Assembly (NCBI RefSeq): GCF_004339465.1
Contig: NZ_SMFY01000001.1
Location: 434,001 to 498,000 of the forward strand
Length of the DNA stretch: 64,000 bases
Origin: Ancylobacter aquaticus
GTDB taxonomy: Bacteria > Pseudomonadota > Alphaproteobacteria > Rhizobiales > Xanthobacteraceae
Direction: 5' to 3'
Within the stretch, counting starts at the first letter, position 1, and each line of letters starts with the position of its first letter. Shown here in pieces: positions 1-7,851 of the stretch. Below the pieces are notes generated by a model. That model was not told the DNA's origin, did no database searches, and saw only the letters and a program-made list of their open reading frames with translations. The translations under genes and the position numbers were made by a program.

Positions 1-94
1 CGGCGATCTGCCCGGCGCTGGCCGAGGTGGCCTGGGGCACGCCGAGGAAGGTTCCCAGCCGCATACGTGGGGCCGTGGCCGCGTATTCCGTCAT
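1..94 (-). CDS. 5' end of an unidentified gene, cut by window edge
   Basis: An ATG at 94 overlaps the stop codon of the preceding livF-like gene (ATGA at 91-94), the same coupling used between the other genes of this operon. Only 31 codons are visible, beginning MTEYAATAPRMRLGTF. This is too little to identify a family. By position it is the next member of the Liv-type transport operon, possibly the enzyme acting on the imported substrate, but that is inference. Confidence 0.5.
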   Translation of the reverse strand, partial: MTEYAATAPRMRLGTFLGVPQATSASAGQIA

Positions 95-843
95 GCATCT
101 GCTCCAAGATAGAAAGACTTCACGCGCTCCGGGTCGATGTTCGCGCCGCTGTCCTCGTGAACGATGCGGCCCAGGCGCATGATGTAGACGTGGTCGGAAA
201 GGCGCATCGCCTCGACGGCGTTCTGCTCCACCAGCAAGACCGTCATGCCCTGCTTGCGGATCTCCAGCACCGTGTCGAGGATGAGGTCGATCATCTGCGG
301 GGCGAGCCCCATGGTGGGCTCGTCCATGATCAGCAGCGAGGGGCGCGACATCAGCCCGCGCGCGATCGCCAGCATCTGCTGCTCGCCTCCCGAAAGCGTG
401 CCGGCCAGTTGCGCCATGCGCTCGCCAAGCCTTGGGAACAGCGCCACCATCCGTTCGAGATCGCTGGCGATATCCACAGCATCGTCGCGCGAATAGGCGC
501 CGAGCATCAGGTTCTCGCGTACGCTCATGCCGGCGAAGACGCGGCGCCGCTCCGGCACATGGGCGATGCCGCGCGCCACCCGCAGATCCGGCGCCAGCGT
601 GGTGATGTCCTCGCCGGCGAAGGTGATGTGCCCTGCCGAGAGCGGCAGCAGGCCGGACAGAGCCATCAGCGTGGTTGTCTTGCCCGCCCCGTTGGAGCCG
701 ACCAGCGAGACGATGCGACCGGGCTCGACGGCGAGATCGACGCCGTCGACGGCGCGGATGCGGCCATAGGAAACGGCGAGGCCCGCGACCTTGAGCAGCG
801 GTTCGACCGGCAGGGCATGGTCGGCATGCGAGGGGGCGCTCAT
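91..843 (-). CDS. livF: Branched-chain amino acid-type ABC transporter ATPase (LivF family)
   Basis: Cytoplasmic ATPase of a hydrophobic amino acid uptake (HAAT/Liv) ABC importer. The sequence shows a Walker A motif (GSNGAGKTT), the signature LSGGEQQ, Walker B LLIMDEPTMGLAP and a switch histidine region (LLVEQN), all in LivF order; length (about 250 aa) is normal. The chosen ATG (843) has GAGGTGA seven to eight bases upstream; a GTG at 852 that overlaps the livG stop (GTGA) is the alternative and would add three residues. It is the last recognisable transport gene of the operon ridA-SBP-livHM-livG-livF. The substrate cannot be told from the ATPase. Confidence 0.93.
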   Translation of the reverse strand: MSAPSHADHALPVEPLLKVAGLAVSYGRIRAVDGVDLAVEPGRIVSLVGSNGAGKTTTLMALSGLLPLSAGHITFAGEDITTLAPDLRVARGIAHVPERRRVFAGMSVRENLMLGAYSRDDAVDIASDLERMVALFPRLGERMAQLAGTLSGGEQQMLAIARGLMSRPSLLIMDEPTMGLAPQMIDLILDTVLEIRKQGMTVLLVEQNAVEAMRLSDHVYIMRLGRIVHEDSGANIDPERVKSFYLGADA

Positions 844-848
844 CTCGA

Positions 849-1631
849 TCACCTCGCCCTTCCGAGATAGGCGGCCTGCACCGCCGGATCAGCCAGCACC
901 TCCTCCGGCGGTCCGTCGGCCAGCTTGCGGCCGTATTCCAGCACGGTGAGATGGTCGCAGAGGCTGCGCACCACCTGCATGTCGTGCTCGATCAGCAGCA
1001 CGGCGATTCCCTGCGCCCGCACGTGTCGGACCAGATCGGCAATCTCGGCCTTCTCCACCGCGTTCATGCCGGCCAGCGGCTCGTCGAGCAGCAGGAGCTT
1101 GGGCGAGGCGATCAGCGCGCGGGCGATCTCGACCCGGCGCTGGTGGCCATAGGAAAGCGTGGTGGCGATCCGGTCCGCCACTTCCGCCCCCAGCCCGACA
1201 AAGTCGAGAAGCTCATAGGCCCGCGCGATCATCGCCCGCTCCGCTTCGCGCGCCGAGCGACTGGAAAAGACCAGCGACAGCGCGTTGGCGGAAAAGCGCT
1301 GATGGGCGCCGACCAGCACGCTTTCCAGCACGGTCATGGCGCCGAACAGGCGGATGTTCTGGAAGGTGCGGGCGAGGCCGCGTCGGGCAAGGCGGTTGAC
1401 CCCGAGGCCGCCGATTTCCTCGCCGTCGAAGACCAGTTGGCCTTGCGTCGGGCGGATGAAGCCGGTGAGCACATTGAGCACCGTGGTCTTGCCGGCGCCG
1501 TTCGGTCCGATCAGCCCGTGAATGGCGTCGCGGGCGATGGCCATGTCGAGGCCGCCGACCGCTTCCAGCCCGCCAAAGCGCACGGTGAGGGTGCGAGCCT
1601 CCAGCAGCGGCGCGGGGGAGGGCGCTCTCAT
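849..1631 (-). CDS. livG: Branched-chain amino acid-type ABC transporter ATPase (LivG family)
   Basis: Second ATPase of the Liv-type importer. Walker A (GPNGAGKTT), the LivG-typical ARTFQNIRLF segment, a signature reading LSYGHQRRVEIARAL (the usual second G of LSGG is Y) and Walker B LLLLDEPLAGMN are all visible in 260 residues. The LSYG variant is common in LivG and not a sign of decay. Its ATG overlaps the stop of the fused permease gene by four bases (ATGA), so translation is probably coupled. Confidence 0.94.
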   Translation of the reverse strand: MRAPSPAPLLEARTLTVRFGGLEAVGGLDMAIARDAIHGLIGPNGAGKTTVLNVLTGFIRPTQGQLVFDGEEIGGLGVNRLARRGLARTFQNIRLFGAMTVLESVLVGAHQRFSANALSLVFSSRSAREAERAMIARAYELLDFVGLGAEVADRIATTLSYGHQRRVEIARALIASPKLLLLDEPLAGMNAVEKAEIADLVRHVRAQGIAVLLIEHDMQVVRSLCDHLTVLEYGRKLADGPPEEVLADPAVQAAYLGRAR

Positions 1632-3685
1632 GCCGCCTCCTTCGCGCGTCCGGCGCGAGCTCCTGGTAGGGCTCCTGGCCGGGCTCCTGGCATCGTGAGG
1701 GCGACGCGGGCGCTGGCGGCCAGCCCCTGCGGGCGGAACACCATGAGCACGATGAGCACCACGCCGAGCAGGGCGAAGCGGGTTTCGGGGTAGGCCTGCA
1801 CGAAAGGTAGATCGAGCGCCAGCTGCAGGAAAACGATCCAGATCAGCGCCCCGACGAACGGCCCGACAAAAGTGCCGAGCCCGCCGAGAACGACGAGCAT
1901 CAGCAGAAGGATGTTCTCGAAAAGCGAGAAGTTCAGCGGGCTGATATATTGCTGGCTGTGGGCGTAGAACACGCCGACAAAGCCACCGACGAAGCCGCTG
2001 GCGGCATAGGCATAGAGCTTGTAGCGGGCGGTGGGCACGCCCATCGCCTCCGCCGCCTCCTCATCCTCGCGGATCGCCACCCAGGCGCGCCCGACATAGG
2101 AGCGCACCAGCCGGGCGATGGCGAACACGACAAGCACGGCCAGCGCCAGGGCAAAGAAGAACTGTGCCCGTGGCGAGCCGAGCGCGATGCCGAACAGGTT
2201 CGGCGCCGGAATGCCGCGAATGCCCATCGGGCCGTTGGTGAGGTCCATCCAGTTGATGGCGACCACGCGCACGATCTCGCCGAAGCCGAGCGTCATGATG
2301 GCGAGATAGTCGCCGCGCAGCCTCAAGGTCGGCGTGCCGAGGATCACGGCAAAGCCGGCGGCGAGCAGGCCGGCGAGCGGCAGATTGAGATAGAGCAGCC
2401 ACCAGATATCGGCCGGGGCGACGCCGAACTGGTCCTTCAGCACCAGCACGAACAGGATCGAGGTGAGGTAGGAGCCGACCGCCCAGAAGGCGACGAAGCC
2501 GAGGTCGAGCAGGCCGGCAAAGCCGACGATGACATTCAGCCCGCTCGCCAGCATGCCGTAGATCACCACCATGGTGAGGATGCGCAGCCAGTAGTCGGAC
2601 GGCACCAGCAGTCCTACGAGGACGGCAAGGGCCAGCAGGACGAGCGCCGCGCGCGGACCGGCGGCGGCGGATTTCGCCAGCAGGCCGTCGACCTTCGCAA
2701 AGCCCGCCCGCAGCCACGCGGCGCCGAATTCCGAGGCGCCGCCGAGCAGGCTGCCCCGCCCGGCGGAATTCAGCTCGGGCTTACCCAGCAGGCCCTGCGG
2801 GCGCAGATAGAGCAGGCCGACCAGCAGCACGAAGCTGATTGCGTCCTTCCAGGCGGTGCCATTGGGCAGATAGCCGGCGCCCAGCGCCTCGACCAACCCG
2901 AGAATGAGACCGCCCAGCGCAGCGCCGGGAATGGAGCCGATGCCGCCCAGCACGGCGGCGGTCAGCGCCTTCAGCCCGGGCAAAAATCCCATGTTGGAAT
3001 GGGCGAAACCATAGGTCTGCGCGTAGAGCAGCCCGGCCAGCGCGGCAAAGCCCGAGCCGATGGCGAAGGCGGCGGCCACCACCCGGTTGACCGGGATGCC
3101 GACCAGCGTCGCCGCCATCTGGTCTTCCGCGCTCGCCCGCATCGCCCGGCCGAGCGAGGAGCGGGCGATGAAGGCCGACAGGCCAAGCATGGCGGCGAGC
3201 GCGGTCGCCATCACCACAAGGTCCATCACCGAGAGATAGATCGAATCGAACAGCACCACCGGGGGCAGGGTGGCGAGGTGGAATTCGGGAAAGCGCAGCT
3301 CTTCGGCGCCCCAGATGGTCTGGGCGAGGCTTTGCAGCACGACCGAGACGGCGATGGAGGTGATGAGCGGGGCAAGGCGCGGGGCATTGCGCAGCGGGCG
3401 GTAGGCGATGCGGTCGACCAGCACGCCCAGCGCGCCCGTGAGGACGATGGCGCCCAGCGCGGCCACCGGCAGCGAGAAGCCCGGCATCGGCACGATCATG
3501 CCAAGGAGCCGGACCTCGGGCAGCATCAGCGAGGCGGTGAGGAAGGCGCCGAGCATGAACAGTTCGCCAAAGGCAAAGTTCACCAGGCGCACGACGCCGT
3601 ACACCAGGGTGAACGCCACGGCGGCGAGGGCATAGATCGCGCCGAGCACCAGTCCGTTTGCCAGCAACTGTCCCAGATAGTCCAT
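1628..3685 (-). CDS. Fused LivH-LivM permease of the Liv-type ABC importer
   Basis: A single 685-residue membrane protein contains both permease subunits. Residues about 1-300 look like LivH (N-terminal GLVLGAIYALAAVAFTLVYGVVRLVNFA; later AVLGGIGSIPGAALGG), a linker of about 40 residues follows, and residues about 345-660 look like LivM (GLNVIVGFAGLLDLGFVAFWAVG; TLGFGEIVRVVAINW; VLGGLGTFVGPFVGA). Normally these are separate genes, as in the second Liv cluster at 48551-50331 of this window. The C-terminal tail is a short PGAR/PGAL repeat. An ATG with AAGG upstream starts it, 143 bases after the SBP gene. Confidence 0.93.
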   Translation of the reverse strand: MDYLGQLLANGLVLGAIYALAAVAFTLVYGVVRLVNFAFGELFMLGAFLTASLMLPEVRLLGMIVPMPGFSLPVAALGAIVLTGALGVLVDRIAYRPLRNAPRLAPLITSIAVSVVLQSLAQTIWGAEELRFPEFHLATLPPVVLFDSIYLSVMDLVVMATALAAMLGLSAFIARSSLGRAMRASAEDQMAATLVGIPVNRVVAAAFAIGSGFAALAGLLYAQTYGFAHSNMGFLPGLKALTAAVLGGIGSIPGAALGGLILGLVEALGAGYLPNGTAWKDAISFVLLVGLLYLRPQGLLGKPELNSAGRGSLLGGASEFGAAWLRAGFAKVDGLLAKSAAAGPRAALVLLALAVLVGLLVPSDYWLRILTMVVIYGMLASGLNVIVGFAGLLDLGFVAFWAVGSYLTSILFVLVLKDQFGVAPADIWWLLYLNLPLAGLLAAGFAVILGTPTLRLRGDYLAIMTLGFGEIVRVVAINWMDLTNGPMGIRGIPAPNLFGIALGSPRAQFFFALALAVLVVFAIARLVRSYVGRAWVAIREDEEAAEAMGVPTARYKLYAYAASGFVGGFVGVFYAHSQQYISPLNFSLFENILLLMLVVLGGLGTFVGPFVGALIWIVFLQLALDLPFVQAYPETRFALLGVVLIVLMVFRPQGLAASARVALTMPGARPGALPGARAGRAKEAA
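1659..1690. repeat. Three 12-bp tandem repeats at the end of the fused permease gene
   Basis: The octamer GCTCCTGG occurs at 1659, 1671 and 1683, exactly 12 bases apart with similar bases between. It encodes the low-complexity C-terminal tail PGAR-PGAL-PGAR. Being a multiple of three, copy-number changes would not shift the frame. Confidence 0.8.
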
Positions 3686-3785
3686 TGCCTGCCTTGTTCG
3701 CCTGCCTGCGTTCCCGGTGGGGGTTTGCCGTTCGGGGCGTTCCGTTCAGGGCGATGCCCGCCCCGCCCGGTGCCCCTCGCCCTAG

Positions 3786-3808
3786 CCCTCTCCCCGACGG
3801 GGAGAGGG
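3786..3808. repeat. REP-like GC-rich palindrome between SBP and permease genes
   Basis: Perfect 11-bp arms CCCTCTCCCCG and CGGGGAGAGGG flank a single A. The flanking bases (gccctcgccctagccctctcc) resemble a dispersed palindrome I recall in many proteobacterial genomes. It lies in the 143-base spacer downstream of the SBP stop codon, where it could protect the SBP message 3' end and lower expression of the membrane components. Confidence 0.75.
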
Positions 3809-3828
3809 GGGATGCGTGAAGCGTCAGC

Positions 3829-4950
3829 TCAGGGCTGCTTGGGGGCGAGGCCGAATTTCCCGTCCTTCACTTCAAGAAAATACAGCGCGCCGGCGCGGTC
3901 GCCCGAGGCGTCGAAGGTGGTGGGGCCGGTGACGCCGGGCACGTCCTTGAGCTTGCCGAAGGCGGTGTTCAGGCTCTCGCGGGTGACGGGGCCGTCCTTG
4001 GCGGCGAGTTCCACCGCCGCGCCGAGCGCCATGCCGGCGTCATAGCCCAGTGCCGCCCAGGCGCTCGGGTCTTCCTTGAAGGTGGCCTTGTAAGTGGTGA
4101 GGAAGCTCTCCGTCGCCGGGGTCGCCACTGCGGGGTCGAACATGCCGTAGACGATCATGCCTTCCACGGCGCTGCGGCCGAGCTTCATCAGCTCGACATT
4201 TAGCGCGCCGTCGGTCGACAGGAACTGCGCCTTGATGCCGAGCGCGCGCGCCTGTTCGGCGATTTTCGCCGCTTCGGTGTAGAAGCCGCCGATGAAGATG
4301 GCGTCCGGCTTGGCGGCCCGCACCTTGGTCAGCAGGGTGCGGAAATCCTTCGAGCCGAGCAGGTAGGATTCGCTCCCGACGATCTTCGCGCCGTCCTTTT
4401 CCGCGGCCTCGGAGAACGCCTTGGCGACGCCGATGCCGTAATCATCCTGCTGGTTCAGCACATAGATCTGCTTCAGCCCCAGCGTCTTGGCGGCATAGTC
4501 GCCCATCATCGCGCCCTGCACCGCGTCGGTGAGCACGTTGCGGCGGAAATAGGGGCTGACATTGGAGAGCGCCGGGCTGGTGACGGCGGAGGCCAGAACG
4601 GGGAGCTTGCACTCGTTGAAGACCGGCACGGCGGCGAGCGCGATGGAAGAGAAGGAATAGCCCATCACCACGTCGACATTCTTGTCGGAGCAGAAGCGCT
4701 GGGCGATCAGCACGCCCTCGCGGGCCTCGCCGCGATCGTCCACCGCGTCGATCTTGTAGGTATTGCCACCCTTCTTGTTCAGCGCTTCCACGGCGAGGTC
4801 GAGCCCCTTGCGCATGTTGAGGCCGAAGGCGGCGAAATCGCCGGACAGAGCGGCGGTGAAGCCGATGGTGATCTCCTCCGCCCGCACCATTGTGGGGGAG
4901 GCGAGAAGGCCGATGCCGACCATGGCAGCGGCAATGCGAGTCATCGTCAT
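3829..4950 (-). CDS. Periplasmic Liv-type (type I) substrate-binding protein
   Basis: Secreted receptor of the Liv-type ABC system (Peripla_BP_6 / LivJ family), 373 aa. A signal peptide covers about residues 1-25 (ends PTMVRAEE). The mature part starts ITIGFTAALSGDFAAFGLNMRKGLDLAVEALN and continues with DDRGEAREGVLIAQRF and VDVVMGYSFSSIALA, typical of the family. A longer open frame extends upstream, but the ATG at 4950 has AGAGGAGAA just before it and begins the signal peptide, so it is the start. It is preceded by a RidA-like gene and followed by a REP-like hairpin. Ligand unknown: an amino acid or small amide/urea-like compound is likely. Confidence 0.93.
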   Translation of the reverse strand: MTMTRIAAAMVGIGLLASPTMVRAEEITIGFTAALSGDFAAFGLNMRKGLDLAVEALNKKGGNTYKIDAVDDRGEAREGVLIAQRFCSDKNVDVVMGYSFSSIALAAVPVFNECKLPVLASAVTSPALSNVSPYFRRNVLTDAVQGAMMGDYAAKTLGLKQIYVLNQQDDYGIGVAKAFSEAAEKDGAKIVGSESYLLGSKDFRTLLTKVRAAKPDAIFIGGFYTEAAKIAEQARALGIKAQFLSTDGALNVELMKLGRSAVEGMIVYGMFDPAVATPATESFLTTYKATFKEDPSAWAALGYDAGMALGAAVELAAKDGPVTRESLNTAFGKLKDVPGVTGPTTFDASGDRAGALYFLEVKDGKFGLAPKQP

Positions 4951-5042
4951 GCGAGTTCTCCTCTGGAAGAGACCGTGCGTTCTGCACGCTGCGTAGGTTT
5001 CCGGCCTTTGGCCGGGTGTTCTTGTATCGGTCGTCTGCCGGG

Positions 5043-5537
5043 TCAGTGGAGTTCCACCGTCACCCAGGTCTCGAAGCAATAATCGTCGGCCAGCGACATC
5101 ACGCCGATGGAGGCGCGCCCGCCGACGCCGATCTCGGGGCCGAACACCTGCTCGAACAGGTCGGAAAGCCCGCTCGCCACCAGATGCGGCTGGGTGAAGG
5201 AGGGGTCGCAGGCGATGAAGTTGAGCGAGCGCACCAGCCCCTTCACCCGGTCGAGATCGCCGACCGCATCCTTGATGCAACCGAGGCAGTTCAGCGCGGT
5301 GAGCCGCGCCGCCTCATAGCCCTGTTCGACGGTGAGGTCGCGGCCGAGACGGCCGGGGAAAAGCACCTTGCCGTCGCCGTCGACGCCTGCGGTCTGGCCG
5401 GAGAGGAAGAGCAGCTTGTCGCTGAGATAATGCGGCTTCATCTTGCCGTAGAGCGTGCCGTAATAGCCCTCGCCCCCGCTCGCGCTGGGCAGGACGAGGC
5501 CAAGTTCCGCCACGCGCCGCGTCGCCGAGTGGGTCAT
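5043..5537 (-). CDS. RidA/YjgF/UK114-family protein (putative enamine/imine deaminase)
   Basis: 164 residues, cytoplasmic. RidA proteins hydrolyse reactive enamine/imine intermediates made by PLP or flavin enzymes acting on amino acids. Visible family features are YGKMKPHYLSDKLLFLSGQ near the N-terminus and the C-terminal GGRASIGV, where the arginine corresponds to the conserved carboxylate-binding Arg. It is longer than canonical RidA (about 128 aa) and belongs to the longer subgroup with an N-terminal extension. ATG at 5537 has GAGGGAG upstream. As the first gene of the transporter operon, it suggests the imported compound is an amino acid-like substrate processed through imines (inference). 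Confidence 0.88.
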   Translation of the reverse strand: MTHSATRRVAELGLVLPSASGGEGYYGTLYGKMKPHYLSDKLLFLSGQTAGVDGDGKVLFPGRLGRDLTVEQGYEAARLTALNCLGCIKDAVGDLDRVKGLVRSLNFIACDPSFTQPHLVASGLSDLFEQVFGPEIGVGGRASIGVMSLADDYCFETWVTVELH

Positions 5538-5585
5538 GCTGGCTCCCTCAAGCAGGCCGTTCTCACCCGCTGATCTCCGTTCTAT

Positions 5586-5639
5586 TTGGCGCCAACGTCA
5601 ATCGGGAAATAGTGGGGAATCCATAAAGCAAAGTTATGG
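5586..5639. promoter_or_regulatory. Candidate LysR-type operators upstream of the ridA-liv operon
   Basis: Two perfect palindromes lie in the 166-base spacer between the lysR-like gene and ridA. TTGGCGCCAA is at 5586-5595. CCATAA-N7-TTATGG is at 5621-5639 and contains the T-N11-A core typical of LysR boxes (T5624, A5636). They are about 40 bases apart centre to centre, fitting recognition and activation sites of the adjacent LysR protein. No footprint evidence. Confidence 0.55.
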
Positions 5640-5703
5640 CCTTCGTCCCGCCGGGGTGTCGCTGCCTCAGGATTGAGCGGGCGGGCGGGAAGTGCCGCCG
5701 CTT

Positions 5704-6600
5704 TCACCGTGTCGCGGCGAGGTCCGGCGCGACGATGCGGCGAAAGCGCTCCATGAAGGCGACCGAAATGCGCGAGGGCGGCCGGGTGCTGGGGCGGAAC
5801 ATGCCGAAGCGATACGGCACGAGCGGGCGGAAGGGGATCGCCACCAGTCCCATCGCCTGGAAGAACCGCGCGGTGGCGGGATCGACCAGCGTCACCGCGC
5901 CGAGCTGCTGCACCAGCACGCAGGCGGTGCCGAAGAACTCCACCTCCGCCACCACGTTCCAGTGGGCCTGCGCCTCGAAAAACGCCTCGGCGGCGGCGAT
6001 ATGGGTGATGTGCTCGGGAAACAGGGTGACGAAGGGCAGGGAATCGAGCTGCTCCGGCCCGACGCAGCGCTCCTGCGCGAGCGGATGGTCGGCCCGCATC
6101 ACGCACATGCACGCCACCTCGAACAGTTCGAGCGAGGCGACATGGATGTCGATGGGGAGTTCAGCGAACCCCACGTCGAAGGCGCCGATGGTGCCGAGAT
6201 CGCGCACCGCATAGGAGGAGCGGGTGATGAAGCGGGCGGTGGCCCCCGCATTCTCCCTCAGCACGTCGGCGATGATCGGCGGCAGCAGATAGGTGGCGAG
6301 GCCCGGCGGGCTGGCAATCAGCAGCGTCGCCGAGGACAGGCCCTTGAGGTTGCGGGAGATGGCGAGCGTGCGGTCCATCGCGTCGAGCGTGCGCACGATG
6401 GCGGCGAAGAAGGTCTCGGCCTCGGGCGTCGCCTCCAGCCGGCCATGGGCGCGGTGGAACAGCTTCAGCCCGATCTCGTCCTCCAGCCGGGCGATGAGGT
6501 TGCTGATCGCCGGCTGGGACTTGCCCAGCAGCACCGCGGCGGCGCTCATCGAGCCGTTCTCGTAGACGGCGCGGAAGGCTTCGAGATGGCGGGTGTCCAT
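5704..6600 (-). CDS. LysR-family transcriptional regulator
   Basis: 298 residues. Residues about 1-60 form the LysR winged helix-turn-helix (MDTRHLEAFRAVYENGSMSA, then LLGKSQPAISNLIARLEDEIG), followed by a LysR_substrate effector domain (SATLLIASPPGLATYLLPPI). The open frame continues upstream, but the ATG at 6600 has AGGAGGG before it and starts exactly at the family N-terminus. It lies immediately upstream of, and on the same strand as, the ridA-liv operon, which it probably controls through the palindromes in the spacer. Confidence 0.93.
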   Translation of the reverse strand: MDTRHLEAFRAVYENGSMSAAAVLLGKSQPAISNLIARLEDEIGLKLFHRAHGRLEATPEAETFFAAIVRTLDAMDRTLAISRNLKGLSSATLLIASPPGLATYLLPPIIADVLRENAGATARFITRSSYAVRDLGTIGAFDVGFAELPIDIHVASLELFEVACMCVMRADHPLAQERCVGPEQLDSLPFVTLFPEHITHIAAAEAFFEAQAHWNVVAEVEFFGTACVLVQQLGAVTLVDPATARFFQAMGLVAIPFRPLVPYRFGMFRPSTRPPSRISVAFMERFRRIVAPDLAATR

Positions 6601-6696
6601 GGCGCGCCCTCCTGGGCCCCGAGAAACTGCCCTGCGACCGACAGGCTGGAGCATCTTCCCCGCGCGGGAGTCAACCGGCTTCGACGGAGAACGCCC

Positions 6697-7764
6697 TCAG
6701 GAGGTGGCAATGATCGTGGTCTTGCGCGCGGCCAGCCGCTCGCTCCGGTACTGCCGGGGCGAGAGGGCGAAGGCGTTGCGGAATTCGCGCGAGAAATGCG
6801 CCGCATCCGAGAAGCCGCAATCGAAGGCGATCTCGGTAATGGAGCGCGGGCTGTTCTCCAGCATCCAGCAGGCATAATGCGTGCGCAGCTGCCGCTGGAA
6901 GGCGGCGGGCGCGATGCCGAGCGTCGCGCCGAAAGCGCGCTCCAGCTGGCGGGAGGAGCAGCCGACATAGCGCGCCACCGCCTCCATGGACGGGGGATCG
7001 TCCAGCCGCTGTTCCATGAAATGCACCGCCTGATGCACCCGCGCATCGGTAACGCTGGCGAGATCGGCGAAGAAATGCGGCTGCGGCAGCGAGGGCGGGC
7101 GCATGCCCTGCAGCATCATGTGCCGCACCGCCTGGTTGGCCTTGGCCGCCCCGCAATGGCGGGTGACGAGATAGAGCCCGAGGTCGATCGCCGCCGTGGA
7201 ACCGGCGCAGGAAAGCAGGTCGCCCTCATCGACGAACAGCTTGTCGGTCACGGCATTGAGCGTCGGGAACTGCGCCTGGAAAGCCTCCAGCACATTCCAG
7301 TGGATGCACACGGTGCGCCGTGCCGCGAGCCCCGCCTGGGCGATGGCGAAGGTGCCGGTGCAGACGCCGATCAGCCGCGCCCTCCCAGCGGCGGCGCGGC
7401 GCAGATAGTCCAGCAGCGCCGGCGGCTGGTGCTCGTTCAGATAGTCATTGCCGCCGCACACCGCGATATAGTCGAACTGTGCAGGGTCGAGCAGCGGCGC
7501 GCTGTCGGAGATCACCACGCCGCAACTGGCGCGGCGCGGGGTGCCGTCGAGGCTCATCACCGTCCATGAGGCGTGGATCTGCCGGCTGCGCCCGCCATGG
7601 TCGGCGGCGAGCCGCAGCGCGTCGATCAGCCCGCCAAAGGCGGCGAGGGTGAACTGGTCGAGCAGCACGAAGCCGACCCTGAGCGGCGAGAGCCGGCCCG
7701 CCACGGCAGGGGGGTCGTCGTCGTGTCGCGGAACGAGGGATGGCGGGGACGTCATGTCGCTCAT
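6697..7764 (-). CDS. GlxA-family AraC-type transcriptional regulator
   Basis: 355 residues in two parts. Residues about 30-200 form a DJ-1/PfpI-like glutamine-amidotransferase domain (VGFVLLDQFTLAAFGGLIDALRLA; YIAVCGGNDYL; LIGVCTGTFAIAQAGLAA). Residues about 250-345 form an AraC DNA-binding domain with two helix-turn-helix units (MEAVARYVGCSSRQLERAF; ITEIAFDCGFSDAAHFSREFRNAF). Such proteins sense small nitrogen compounds (carnitine, arginine, glycine betaine in known cases). The ATG at 7764 is chosen over an upstream TTG. It is divergent from a polyamine/opine-type ABC operon, its likely target. Confidence 0.93.
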   Translation of the reverse strand: MSDMTSPPSLVPRHDDDPPAVAGRLSPLRVGFVLLDQFTLAAFGGLIDALRLAADHGGRSRQIHASWTVMSLDGTPRRASCGVVISDSAPLLDPAQFDYIAVCGGNDYLNEHQPPALLDYLRRAAAGRARLIGVCTGTFAIAQAGLAARRTVCIHWNVLEAFQAQFPTLNAVTDKLFVDEGDLLSCAGSTAAIDLGLYLVTRHCGAAKANQAVRHMMLQGMRPPSLPQPHFFADLASVTDARVHQAVHFMEQRLDDPPSMEAVARYVGCSSRQLERAFGATLGIAPAAFQRQLRTHYACWMLENSPRSITEIAFDCGFSDAAHFSREFRNAFALSPRQYRSERLAARKTTIIATS

Positions 7765-7851
7765 ATCAAAGTTTCTGGCCCGATCCTGCAAGCCAACGCT
7801 GCGTCAGGCGACGACACTGCCCGCTGCCTGCACATGAGGGGAGAAAACAAC

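Noticed and set aside
1949..4045. 698-codon plus-strand open frame opposite the Liv permease and SBP genes
   Set aside because: It is an antisense shadow: His/Gln/Asp/Gly-rich low-complexity translation, while the minus strand encodes clear transport proteins.
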